A DNA stretch of 19,978 bases, taken from positions 1-19,978 of the forward strand of contig DATBMY010000075.1 in assembly GCA_036554605.1 (NCBI GenBank), written 5' to 3'. Numbering within the stretch: position 1 is the first letter of the stretch; each line of letters opens with the position of its first letter. The DNA is from DATBMY01 sp036554605. Lineage in GTDB: Bacteria; Acidobacteriota; Blastocatellia; UBA7656. Shown here piece by piece: positions 1 to 7,199 of the stretch. A program made the position numbers and the translations under genes. The notes beneath the pieces are model-generated. The model had not been told where the DNA came from. It was given only the letters and a program-made list of their open reading frames with translations, and searched no databases.

Positions 1-1
1 C

Positions 2-1009
2 CCATCGGGCGAAGTCATAGCATTCGGACGCGACCCTTACTTCCCACCCTGGCACGACACGGCACAACTTGACTATAGCAACCCCGATCTGAGAAGGCGC
101 ATGATAGAAACGCTCAAGTGGATAAGTAGATTCGCCGACGGCGCGCGCTGTGATATGGCCATGCTCGTTCTCAAAGATCATGTTCGGCATCTATGGTATC
201 CGCTTGCTCCGACCGCGTGGTTCGATGATAGGATGCCTGGAGAATTCTGGGACAGGGCTGTTAGCGAAGTCAAAAGCGTCAAGCCCGATTTTATCTTCAT
301 TGCCGAGGCTTATTGGGATAAAGAGCCGCAGTTGCTTGAGCTCGGTTTTGATCTGGCTTATGAGAAAAGACTCTATGATGGCCTGGCGAGCGCTAACCAG
401 CATCTTGTGGCCGAGCGACTCGCGAGAGACGTGAGCCTGTTAGAGCGCTCGCTGTGCTTTATTGAAAATCATGACGAGCCGCGCGCCGCATCTATCTTTA
501 CCCGGGCCGGGAACCTGGCATCGATGGCGCTGGTACTCTCCCTGCCTGGTTCAGTTCTTATACATCAGGGACAGATGGAAGGAAAAACCGAGCGGCTACC
601 CGTGCAAAAGCTCAAGCCAGACCATGAAGAGCCCAATGATATAGGCTTGAAGCGCTCTTACGAGCTACTGTTTGGCCTCACATCCGACGAGGTCTTTCGA
701 AAGGGATCGTTTGCCCTGTTTAGCAGCGGGGCAGATTCCGTGATCTCCTTTATCAGGCAAGACAGCGGTCGCACCATCGCCTATCTGGGTAAGGTCGCCG
801 AATCAGATCGACCGTTCAACTCGCTCGTGCTTAACGTCACGCCGCTTGCCCGCGCGGCAGGCGCGACACGCCATCTTTGCCTGACCAATCTGCTCAATTC
901 CAACTCCGTAGTTTTAGATGCTGATCATAAGAGCTTCCACGTCCGGCCCGACCGCCTTGGTGTCGATGATCAATCTCTTTTCTGCCTCGTTGAAGCGACT
1001 ACAGCTTGA
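2..1009 (+). CDS. Alpha-amylase family (GH13) glycosidase, 3' part only
   Basis: The frame is open from base 2, so the gene starts before the window and only about 335 C-terminal residues are present. It carries the late GH13 barrel motifs in order. DGARCDMAM holds the nucleophile Asp (bases 152-154). FIAEAYWD holds the acid/base Glu (305-307). FIENHDEPRA holds the third catalytic Asp (473-475). These are followed by an SLPG..LIHQGQ..G...RLPVQ segment typical of barrel strand 8, then a short C-terminal beta domain. It should cleave or transfer alpha-glucans; which subfamily (amylase, trehalose or maltosyl enzyme) cannot be told without the N-terminus. No signal peptide can be judged. The stop lies 12 bp before the hslV promoter, so it appears to end its transcription unit. 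Family assignment is firm, the exact substrate unknown. Confidence 0.87.
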   Translation, partial: PSGEVIAFGRDPYFPPWHDTAQLDYSNPDLRRRMIETLKWISRFADGARCDMAMLVLKDHVRHLWYPLAPTAWFDDRMPGEFWDRAVSEVKSVKPDFIFIAEAYWDKEPQLLELGFDLAYEKRLYDGLASANQHLVAERLARDVSLLERSLCFIENHDEPRAASIFTRAGNLASMALVLSLPGSVLIHQGQMEGKTERLPVQKLKPDHEEPNDIGLKRSYELLFGLTSDEVFRKGSFALFSSGADSVISFIRQDSGRTIAYLGKVAESDRPFNSLVLNVTPLARAAGATRHLCLTNLLNSNSVVLDADHKSFHVRPDRLGVDDQSLFCLVEATTA

Positions 1010-1021
1010 ATATTGCATTTC

Positions 1022-1050
1022 TTGACAACCCTCAGAGCGGCGTCTATAGT
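1022..1050 (+). promoter_or_regulatory. Near-consensus sigma70 promoter for hslVU
   Basis: TTGACA (1022-1027), a 17-bp spacer and TATAGT (1045-1050) match the sigma70 consensus at 11 of 12 positions with ideal spacing. Transcription would begin near 1057, at or just before the first ATG of hslV (1059). It is the best promoter in the window together with the one at 12648. Confidence 0.75.
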
Positions 1051-1058
1051 CGCTTTTA

Positions 1059-1622
1059 ATGCGGCGTAACAGCTCTATAACAGAAACACGGCCAAGAGTG
1101 CGCAGCACTACGATACTTGCGGTGCGCAAGGATGGGCGCGTGGCCGTTGCGGGCGATGGGCAGGTTACGTTCGATAAGACGGTGATGAAATCAGCAGCCC
1201 GCAAGGTGCGACGACTCTATAACGATAAGATCATCGCCGGGTTTGCGGGCTCTACCGCCGATGCCTTTACTCTCTTCGCAAGATTTGAGGCGAAGTTAGA
1301 GCAGTATCACGGCCAGCTTCAGCGCGCGGCAGTCGAGATGGGCAAAGAGTGGCGCACGGATAAGTATCTCCGCCATCTGGAAGCGCTGCTGGTCGTGGCC
1401 GACGCAACCTCGTCTCTGATAATCTCGGGGGGTGGTGATGTCATCGAGCCAGACGACGGAGTCGCCGCGATAGGGTCGGGCGGCGCGTTTGCGCTCGCCG
1501 CCGCGCGCGCGCTGATGCGTCACACGGATCTCTCGGCAAAAGATATAGCCGCCGAGTCGATGAAGATAGCCAGCGAAATCTGCATCTACACAAATTCCAA
1601 TCTGCTCATTGAAGAGCTATAA
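1059..1622 (+). CDS. hslV: HslV (ClpQ), peptidase subunit of the HslUV protease
   Basis: This is a proteasome-like N-terminal threonine peptidase that forms a double hexamer and degrades proteins fed by the HslU ATPase in the cytoplasm. The mature enzyme starts at Thr17 (TTILAVRKDG). Counting from that Thr, the AGDGQVT segment supplies Asp17 and the SAARKVRRL segment supplies Lys33, the family's conserved active-site residues. Length after processing, about 171 residues, is normal. The ATG start at 1059 gives an unusual 16-residue leader and has no Shine-Dalgarno sequence. An in-frame GTG at 1098 would give M-R-S-TT, closer to family N-termini, and a 5' leader of about 40 nt. Both starts are possible; if ATG 1059 is used the mRNA is nearly leaderless. 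hslU follows 52 bp downstream. Confidence 0.95.
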   Translation: MRRNSSITETRPRVRSTTILAVRKDGRVAVAGDGQVTFDKTVMKSAARKVRRLYNDKIIAGFAGSTADAFTLFARFEAKLEQYHGQLQRAAVEMGKEWRTDKYLRHLEALLVVADATSSLIISGGGDVIEPDDGVAAIGSGGAFALAAARALMRHTDLSAKDIAAESMKIASEICIYTNSNLLIEEL

Positions 1623-1674
1623 TTACCACTTTCAGATTGTGGCGCGTGACCGCGCCTCTTGATTAGACATTGCT

Positions 1675-3060
1675 ATGGTTATCTATCTTTCAGGCGAAGT
1701 CAGCGATAAACCCCGGCTCGACGAGATGACCCCGCGCCAGATCGTCCATGAGCTCGATAAATATGTTGTAGGCCAGCACGCAGCAAAACGTGCGGTGGCG
1801 ATTGCTTTGCGCAACCGCGTGCGCAGACAAAAATTGCCGCCCGACCTGGCGCAGGACGTGATACCGAAAAACATCATAATGATCGGCTCGACCGGCATCG
1901 GTAAGACTGAGATCGCCAGGCGGCTGGCCCGCATGTCGAACTCGCCTTTCATTAAAGTTGAAGCCTCGAAGTTTACCGAAGTCGGTTACGTCGGCCGCGA
2001 CGTCGAGTCGATGATACGCGACCTCGTAGAGATAGGCGTAGACCTTGTGCGCGAAGAGAAGATAGCCGAGGTATCCGAAAAGGCCGAGCAGAATGCCGAA
2101 GAGCGCATGCTCGACTTGCTGTTGCCGCGCACCAAATCGCTCGAAGATGCGGGCGACGACGCGGGGTTCGAGAACTTCGAGCGTACTCGCGAAAAACTTC
2201 GCCAGCAACTTCGCGAGGGCCGGCTCAATACCCGCATAGTTGAGATCGAGGTGCAGGAGCGTAATGCGCCGGGCCACTTCGAGATCTATACGCCTCAGGG
2301 CATCGAGGAGATGGATATAAACCTTCGCGACATGTTTCCCAATATGTTCGGCTCGCGCCAGAAATTGCGCAAGATGCGCGTCGACGAAGCGATGGAATAC
2401 TTGATTCAAGAAGAGGAGCAAAAGCTGATCGATATGGATCAGGTCGCGCGCCTGGCGCTTGAGCGCGTCGAATCCTCCGGCATCATCTTTCTAGATGAGA
2501 TTGACAAGATAGCCGGCCGCGAGAGCGGCCACGGACCCGACGTTTCGCGCGAAGGCGTCCAGCGCGACATATTGCCTATAGTCGAGGGAACAACGGTCAA
2601 TACCCGTTACGGCATGGTCAAAACAGACCACATACTTTTTATCGCGGCGGGCGCTTTTCACGTGGCTAAGCCATCGGACCTCATACCGGAACTGCAAGGC
2701 CGTTTCCCGATTCGAGTCGAGCTGCAGCCGCTCACGATTGACGACTTCAAGCGTATACTGACCGAGCCAAAGAACTCACTGGTGCGCCAGTACAGGGCGC
2801 TGCTTGAGACCGAAGGCATCGACCTTTCCTTTACCGACGAAGCGATAGACTCCATAGCTCGCTTCGCCTTTTCGGTTAACGAACAGACGGAAGACATAGG
2901 CGCTCGGCGGCTTCATACGATAATGGAGACGCTGCTTGACGAGTACTCCTTCGAAGGTCCCGACCTTGAAAACAAGACCGTACAGATCAGCGCCGACTAC
3001 GTTCAGAAGCAGCTCGCGCCTATAGTCAAGAACGAAGACCTGAGCCGGTACATACTGTGA
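1675..3060 (+). CDS. hslU: HslU (ClpY), ATPase subunit of the HslUV protease
   Basis: This AAA+ unfoldase recognises substrates, unfolds them and threads them into HslV. Visible parts: the N-terminal TPRQIVHELDKYVVGQ; Walker A at residues 71-78 (GSTGIGKT, where most relatives have GPTGVGKT); the pore loop GYVGRDVES; a variable intermediate domain at about residues 110-240; Walker B IIFLDEID with the acidic pair at 274-275; and a C-terminus ending RYIL, the tail that docks into HslV. The 461 aa length is normal for the family. Neither ATG 1675 nor ATG 1726 has a clear ribosome site; 1726 would begin MTPRQIV, as in shorter relatives, so the first 17 residues are uncertain. It is cotranscribed with hslV, and its stop overlaps the next gene's GTG start. 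Confidence 0.96.
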   Translation: MVIYLSGEVSDKPRLDEMTPRQIVHELDKYVVGQHAAKRAVAIALRNRVRRQKLPPDLAQDVIPKNIIMIGSTGIGKTEIARRLARMSNSPFIKVEASKFTEVGYVGRDVESMIRDLVEIGVDLVREEKIAEVSEKAEQNAEERMLDLLLPRTKSLEDAGDDAGFENFERTREKLRQQLREGRLNTRIVEIEVQERNAPGHFEIYTPQGIEEMDINLRDMFPNMFGSRQKLRKMRVDEAMEYLIQEEEQKLIDMDQVARLALERVESSGIIFLDEIDKIAGRESGHGPDVSREGVQRDILPIVEGTTVNTRYGMVKTDHILFIAAGAFHVAKPSDLIPELQGRFPIRVELQPLTIDDFKRILTEPKNSLVRQYRALLETEGIDLSFTDEAIDSIARFAFSVNEQTEDIGARRLHTIMETLLDEYSFEGPDLENKTVQISADYVQKQLAPIVKNEDLSRYIL

Positions 3061-4181
3061 AGCGCAGGTCGCAGCACCTCTCGGTCCGGGTTGCGCCGCT
3101 GCTCGCAATCTCGTTCATATCGATTACCGCGATCTCTTGCGGTAAGGTCGGCGCGCCTGTCGCCCCGGCGCGCTTCACAATTCGCGCCTCCGAGCTTGCG
3201 GCCATACAGCGCGGCTCCATCGTCGTGCTGTCGTGGCCGGTCCCGCCTCTGGCTAAAGATGATTCGAGCCGCTCTTACATTGCGCGCGCGGACATTTATC
3301 GTTTATTAGAACGTCGCGACGAAGAGCCGGTCCTCGATGCAGATGACTATGAAGAGAGCGCGCAGGTTATAGGGTATCTCGACCGCGCAACTATCGAGGC
3401 GCAGGCAAGCTCGTCGGGCCGTTTGGAATATCGCGATGCGGTTGACCTCAGCCAGCCCTCGCGGCTTGCCAACGTAAGACTGCGCTATGCCGTGCGCTAC
3501 GTCAATAAGCGCGATCAGGCCGCCCAGTTTTCAAATACGGTTGCGATAGAACCTGCTCCGGGCGTTGCTCAACCGCCGGCCGGGCTTGCCGCCCAGACGC
3601 CGTCGCAGGACCTGGTAACCCTTTCGTGGAGCCCGCCTGAATCGAACGTCGACGGGACGCGGCCGGCGTCAATCGTCGGATATAACATATATCGCCGGGC
3701 GGCAAGGCGCTCGACCTTTGGCGGTCCCATCAACGAAGACCCGGTCACGGAGGCGAGCTTCATCGATAAGGATTTTCAATACGGGCAGCAGTACGTCTAT
3801 ATGGTGCGCTCTCTCTCGCAGGGACCCAACGGGTTGATTGAGAGCGCCGAAAGCGAATCTATTACCTTTACGCCCCTCGACACGTTTCCGCCTTCCGCTC
3901 CCGATCCTGTTACGGTTGCCTCCGCCAACGGCATAATTAGCGTTTTCTGGCCGAGCGCCCCGGAGCGCGACGTAGCGGGTTATAACCTCTATCGCGCAGA
4001 GCAGGCAGATGCAACCGGCAGCCAGTGGGTCAAGCTTAACGACCAGTTGCTTAAGCCCCTCACTTATCGCGACGAGCGGGTTATCGTCGACCGGAAGTAC
4101 TTCTACAGAGTGACGGCAGTCGACATACATGGCAACCAGAGCGCGCCTACGAAAGTCGTATCGGAAACCGCTCACCCCTGA
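3057..4181 (+). CDS. Putative lipoprotein with fibronectin type III-like domains
   Basis: The function is not known. The protein starts with a basic n-region and a hydrophobic stretch ending in AIS-C28, a plausible lipobox, so it is probably acylated and anchored in the envelope. The rest reads as three beta-sandwich repeats of fibronectin III type, at about residues 45-165, 175-275 and 280-370. The last two show the recurring pattern V.LSW/VFW-P, then YNIYRR/YNLYRA, then Y.Y.V.A/S followed by a G. The GTG start at 3057 lies inside the hslU stop (GTGA, 4-bp overlap), so translation is probably coupled. The pairing of a cytoplasmic protease operon with an envelope lipoprotein is unexplained. 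A weak hairpin (4181-4187 with 4198-4204) without a T-run follows the stop. Confidence 0.8.
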   Translation: MKRRSQHLSVRVAPLLAISFISITAISCGKVGAPVAPARFTIRASELAAIQRGSIVVLSWPVPPLAKDDSSRSYIARADIYRLLERRDEEPVLDADDYEESAQVIGYLDRATIEAQASSSGRLEYRDAVDLSQPSRLANVRLRYAVRYVNKRDQAAQFSNTVAIEPAPGVAQPPAGLAAQTPSQDLVTLSWSPPESNVDGTRPASIVGYNIYRRAARRSTFGGPINEDPVTEASFIDKDFQYGQQYVYMVRSLSQGPNGLIESAESESITFTPLDTFPPSAPDPVTVASANGIISVFWPSAPERDVAGYNLYRAEQADATGSQWVKLNDQLLKPLTYRDERVIVDRKYFYRVTAVDIHGNQSAPTKVVSETAHP

Positions 4182-4255
4182 TGCCGCGTGGATAAGAGCG
4201 GCGTGTATGAGTAGAATGGTTTCCAAAGCAGTCTCATTAAATAAACAGTATCTAT

Positions 4256-4260
4256 GGAGG
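4256..4260 (+). promoter_or_regulatory. Strong ribosome binding site that fixes the ketosynthase start
   Basis: GGAGG at 4256-4260 sits 8 nt before ATG 4269. The upstream in-frame ATG at 4254 overlaps this site and has no ribosome site of its own, so 4269 is the likely start. Confidence 0.75.
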
Positions 4261-4268
4261 TAGACGGT

Positions 4269-5552
4269 ATGGGCCTGAAGCGAGTGGTCGTGACCGGCAT
4301 GGGTGCGGTCAGCCCGAATGGAATCGGGCGCGAAGCATACTGGCGGGCGACCGCGAAAGGCGTGAGCGGGACTGGCCTGATCACTCTCTTCGATGCGTCG
4401 AAACTCTCCTGCAAAGTCGCTGCCGAGGTTAAGGACTTCGACTTCGACCGCTACGTTTCCAAGAAAGATCGAGATCGCGTGCAACGCGCCGTTCCCATGG
4501 CCTTCCACGCCGCCGAGGAAGCCGCGGCGGACTCGGGCGTAAGCTTTGAAGAGCTTACCGCAAGCGAGCGCGAGCGCACGGGCGTCGTCATCGGAACAGG
4601 CGCCGGAGGGATAGAGTTCGCCGAGCGTCAGTATCGCCAGTATTACGACCGCGCCGACCATGATGCGGCTTACCGCCGTGTCAGCCCTTATTCAATCGTC
4701 GCCTCATTCGTAGGGATGATCTCAAGCGAAATCAATATGGCTTTCCGGCTGCACGGTTGCAGCCATGTAGTTTCCACCGGCTGCACGAGCTCGACCGACG
4801 CCATGGGTTATGCCTGGAACTCCATACGGCTCGGGCAGGCCGACCGCATAATAGCCGGAGGCGTCGAAGCCTGTATCACGTTCGGATTGATGACCGCCTT
4901 TTGTCGCATGGGAACGGTCACGACTAAATGGAACCATGAGCCGTCGCGCGCGTCCCGGCCTTTTAACGCCGACCGCGATGGGTTTGTGCTCGGCGAGGGC
5001 GCGTGGGTGCTCACGCTTGAAGAGCTTGGTCACGCGCTCAGGCGCGACGCTCACATATACGCCGAGCTGGTTGGCTATGCTTCTACGTGCGACGCCTATC
5101 ACCGGGTACAGATAGCGCCCACAGGCCACGACGCCGCGCGAGCAATGAAGCTGGCGATTGCAGAGGCGGGCCTTACTCCGGACGAGATTGATTATCTGAA
5201 CCTGCATGGCACGGCCACCAAGATCAACGACCGCACCGAATCGGCCGCGGTTCGAATGGCATTCGGAGATCGCGCCAGACAAATACCGGCCAGCTCCACT
5301 AAATCGATGATAGGCCATCCGCAGGGAGCGTCGGGCGCGGCGGGGGTGGTTGCCACGCTTATGGCGATGAAGAACAACTACGCGCCGCCGACAATAAACG
5401 TCGAAGCCTCCGATCCTGAGTGTGATCTCGATTATGTGCCAAACACCGGGCGCGAGACGCGCATCGATACGGCCCTGTGCAACTGCATAGCATTCGGCTC
5501 TAAGAACTCCGCGCTCGTCTTCAAGAAGTATGATGCGACGCGAGAGATTTAG
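4269..5552 (+). CDS. Beta-ketoacyl-ACP synthase, FabF / type II PKS KS-alpha-like
   Basis: This is a condensing enzyme that extends an acyl chain by decarboxylative Claisen condensation with malonyl-ACP. The catalytic triad is Cys172 (VSTGCTSSTDA), His313 (LHGTATK) and His350 (MIGHPQGASG), with the spacing seen in E. coli FabF. Several segments are closer to aromatic type II polyketide KS-alpha than to FabF: STGCTS..DA.GYA, YAS.C.AYH, INDRTE.AA and DPECDLDYVP. The C-terminal loop reads AFGSKNSALVF instead of the usual GFGG.N. Length, 427 aa from ATG 4269, is normal for the family. No chain-length factor, acyl carrier protein or ketoreductase gene is adjacent, so it appears solitary. A role in ordinary fatty acid synthesis or in an unlinked polyketide or polyene pathway is possible; the family is firm, the product unknown. 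Confidence 0.9.
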   Translation: MGLKRVVVTGMGAVSPNGIGREAYWRATAKGVSGTGLITLFDASKLSCKVAAEVKDFDFDRYVSKKDRDRVQRAVPMAFHAAEEAAADSGVSFEELTASERERTGVVIGTGAGGIEFAERQYRQYYDRADHDAAYRRVSPYSIVASFVGMISSEINMAFRLHGCSHVVSTGCTSSTDAMGYAWNSIRLGQADRIIAGGVEACITFGLMTAFCRMGTVTTKWNHEPSRASRPFNADRDGFVLGEGAWVLTLEELGHALRRDAHIYAELVGYASTCDAYHRVQIAPTGHDAARAMKLAIAEAGLTPDEIDYLNLHGTATKINDRTESAAVRMAFGDRARQIPASSTKSMIGHPQGASGAAGVVATLMAMKNNYAPPTINVEASDPECDLDYVPNTGRETRIDTALCNCIAFGSKNSALVFKKYDATREI

Positions 5553-5577
5553 CCCGCCGCGCCGGGAGTAAGAAGTT

Positions 5578-5606
5578 TTGCGGTAAGAAGCCTTGTCTGG
5601 TATGCT
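5578..5606 (+). promoter_or_regulatory. Possible promoter of the Ala/Lys-rich lipoprotein gene
   Basis: TTGCGG (5578-5583), a 17-bp spacer and TATGCT (5601-5606), with an extended -10 TG at 5598-5599. The -35 is weak, the extended -10 partly compensates. It would leave a leader of about 50 nt before the gene at 5664. Confidence 0.4.
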
Positions 5607-5663
5607 GGCACGTTCATCGCCAGTTACGGCTGGTCATCATAAACTGGAGGAGAAAGTAGCTGT

Positions 5664-6266
5664 ATGAAGTTTTCGAAACAGATAATACAAATCCTGATAG
5701 TCGCGATTTCGGTCGCTGCGGCGGCCTGCTCGGGCGAAACCGATCAAGAGAATAAGAACGCGGCGCAGGCAACCGGGCAAGCGCCTGCTTCGGTCGTGAC
5801 CGTCAACACCGCTCCCGATGGGACGAAAGTCGAAGAGAAGACTTTCGCCGATGGCGATATAGCCTCCGTCACGCGGCTGAGCCATCCGGACGGAAGGCGC
5901 AGAGTCGTCATCACGTCGCGCGATCACCGCACCGCCATGGTCAGCGACGAAAACATAGTCGAAAAGGCCATGGATATGACCGTCGACCAGATCAGGGAGG
6001 CCGCGGCCAGTTCCTGGACCGTGGCCGAGAAAGCCGGCGGGACCGTGGGCGATAAGACTGCCGACACGGCCGAAACAGCCGCATCGAAAACCGGTGATGC
6101 GGCAAAACAGGGAGTCGAGGCGGCGAAGCAGGGAGCGGGAAAAGTTAAAGAAGGCGCGATGAAGGTTGCGGATGAATCGTATGACGCAGGCAAGGCCGCG
6201 AGCAATAAGGCTGCCAAAGCCGCCAAGAGAGCAGGCAGAAAAATCAAGGACGCCGTAAAACCTTAA
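5664..6266 (+). CDS. Small lipoprotein with Ala/Lys-rich amphipathic helical tail
   Basis: The function is unknown. The N-terminus has Lys residues, a hydrophobic stretch and AAA-C22, a good lipobox, so it is probably a lipoprotein. Residues of about 45-95 form a compact segment with alternating charge. The C-terminal third (about 130-200) is a low-complexity run of short Ala/Lys/Gly repeats such as GDAAKQGVEAAKQGAGKVKEG and a basic end (AAKRAGRKIKDAVKP). That composition resembles LEA proteins or apolipoprotein-type amphipathic helices and could bind membrane, peptidoglycan or DNA; this is inference. GGAGGAG at 5646-5652 precedes ATG 5664 by 11 nt. A stem-loop follows 27 bp after the stop. 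Confidence 0.78.
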   Translation: MKFSKQIIQILIVAISVAAAACSGETDQENKNAAQATGQAPASVVTVNTAPDGTKVEEKTFADGDIASVTRLSHPDGRRRVVITSRDHRTAMVSDENIVEKAMDMTVDQIREAAASSWTVAEKAGGTVGDKTADTAETAASKTGDAAKQGVEAAKQGAGKVKEGAMKVADESYDAGKAASNKAAKAAKRAGRKIKDAVKP

Positions 6267-6291
6267 GCTCCGCTGAATACTTAAATAGGTA

Positions 6292-6334
6292 AGGCCTGTC
6301 TAAAAGCGACGGAAGAGAGCTTCAAGACAGGCTT
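6292..6334 (+). terminator. Stem-loop after the lipoprotein gene, possible terminator
   Basis: GCCTGTCT (6294-6301) pairs perfectly with AGACAGGC (6325-6332), and a G-T and an A-T pair extend it to 6292-6334. Within the 23-nt loop AAGC (6304-6307) can pair with GCTT (6319-6322). The following TCTTTATTG is a poor T-run, so termination efficiency is doubtful. The structure ends just before the -10 box of the methyltransferase gene. Confidence 0.45.
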
Positions 6335-6343
6335 CTTTATTGC

Positions 6344-6349
6344 TATCTT
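6344..6349 (+). promoter_or_regulatory. Candidate -10 box placed 7 nt before the methyltransferase start
   Basis: TATCTT (6344-6349) is followed by 7 nt and then ATG 6357. No convincing -35 is seen and no ribosome site lies upstream of the ATG. The same arrangement occurs at 7961 (minus strand) and at hslV. Confidence 0.35.
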
Positions 6350-6356
6350 AGACGCT

Positions 6357-7199
6357 ATGAGTCGCAAGTCGCTTGAAGAGGTAATGAAAGAATGGCGCGG
6401 GTCGGCGCTTTACTGGGAAAAGCACGCCGGGACTATCAGGGAGATGTTCGAGCCAATCACGCAAGCGATGATCGAAGGCGTCGAAATGAGCGATTGGCGG
6501 ACGGCTCTAGATGTCGCCGGCGGCACGGGCGAGCCGTCACTGGCAGTCGCTCGCAAGCTCGGCCCGCGCGGGATGATCGTATGCACGGACGGCGCGCTGG
6601 AGATGGTCGCCACCGCAAGAAAAGAGGCGCGCGTGGCCGGACTATCCAATATAGGCTTTGCCAATTGCATCGGGGACTCGCTTCCTTTTCAATCCGACCT
6701 GTTTGACGCGACGCTGTCGAGACTCGGCGCGATGTTTTTTATCGAGCCCGAAGCCGGCCTGCGCGAGATGTGGCGGGTGACGAAGCCGGGCGGCAGCCTC
6801 TTGCTGGCCGTCTGGGGCAGGCGCGAGCTAAATCCGTTCTTTACTATAGTGACCGATGTGATGGCTCGATACCTTGAGTCGCCGCCCGAAGACCCCGAAG
6901 CGCCGGGCGCATTTCGATTCTGCGAGCCGGGCAAGCTCGCGAGCGTTGTCGAGCGATCTCTCTGGCGCGATGTATCGGAAAGGACGGTCGATTTTTATAT
7001 CGAATCAATGCTTGACGCAAAAGAGTTCTGGGCCCTGCGGTCCGAGGTCAGCGACACGCTCCGGAGCAAGCTCAAGAAGCTCGCGCCCGAGCAGGCTGCA
7101 AAAGTCGGCGAGGAGGTCGAAAGCGCCGCTCGCGTTTTTTTCCCTGACGACAGAATGAAGCTTCCGGCCCAGGTCATCATTGTCAGCGCGCGCAAATAG
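6357..7199 (+). CDS. Class I SAM-dependent methyltransferase (UbiE/Methyltransf_11-like)
   Basis: A Rossmann-fold methyltransferase that uses S-adenosylmethionine. Motif I is LDVAGGTGE (residues 51-59). The acidic residue that binds the ribose is in CTDGALEM (about 76-83). Motif II/III lie at GDSLPFQSDLFDATLSR (about 106-122) and the post-III segment is MWRVTKPGGSLLLAVWG (about 138-154). The remaining 120 residues form a helical cap that would set the substrate. Such proteins act on quinones, lipids or small molecules, and nothing here fixes which. The start lacks a ribosome site but lies 7 nt after a -10-like box. Its last 17 bp overlap the 3' end of the opposite-strand hydrolase gene. Confidence 0.88.
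   Translation: MSRKSLEEVMKEWRGSALYWEKHAGTIREMFEPITQAMIEGVEMSDWRTALDVAGGTGEPSLAVARKLGPRGMIVCTDGALEMVATARKEARVAGLSNIGFANCIGDSLPFQSDLFDATLSRLGAMFFIEPEAGLREMWRVTKPGGSLLLAVWGRRELNPFFTIVTDVMARYLESPPEDPEAPGAFRFCEPGKLASVVERSLWRDVSERTVDFYIESMLDAKEFWALRSEVSDTLRSKLKKLAPEQAAKVGEEVESAARVFFPDDRMKLPAQVIIVSARK

Noticed and set aside
1690..2421. Minus-strand open frame of 243 codons inside hslU
   Set aside because: It is antisense to a strongly conserved ATPase and has no motif or ribosome site of its own.
4254..4268. Upstream ATG of the ketosynthase gene
   Set aside because: It overlaps the GGAGG that serves ATG 4269 and has no ribosome site of its own.
3669..4661. Long open frame of 330 codons on the minus strand
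   Set aside because: It runs antisense across the lipoprotein and ketosynthase genes, both of which have clear motifs. It shows no family motif itself and is explained by GC-rich codon structure.
4269..6266. A polyketide biosynthetic gene cluster around the ketosynthase
   Set aside because: The neighbours are lipoproteins, a protease operon and a general methyltransferase; no carrier protein, chain-length factor, cyclase or ketoreductase is present.
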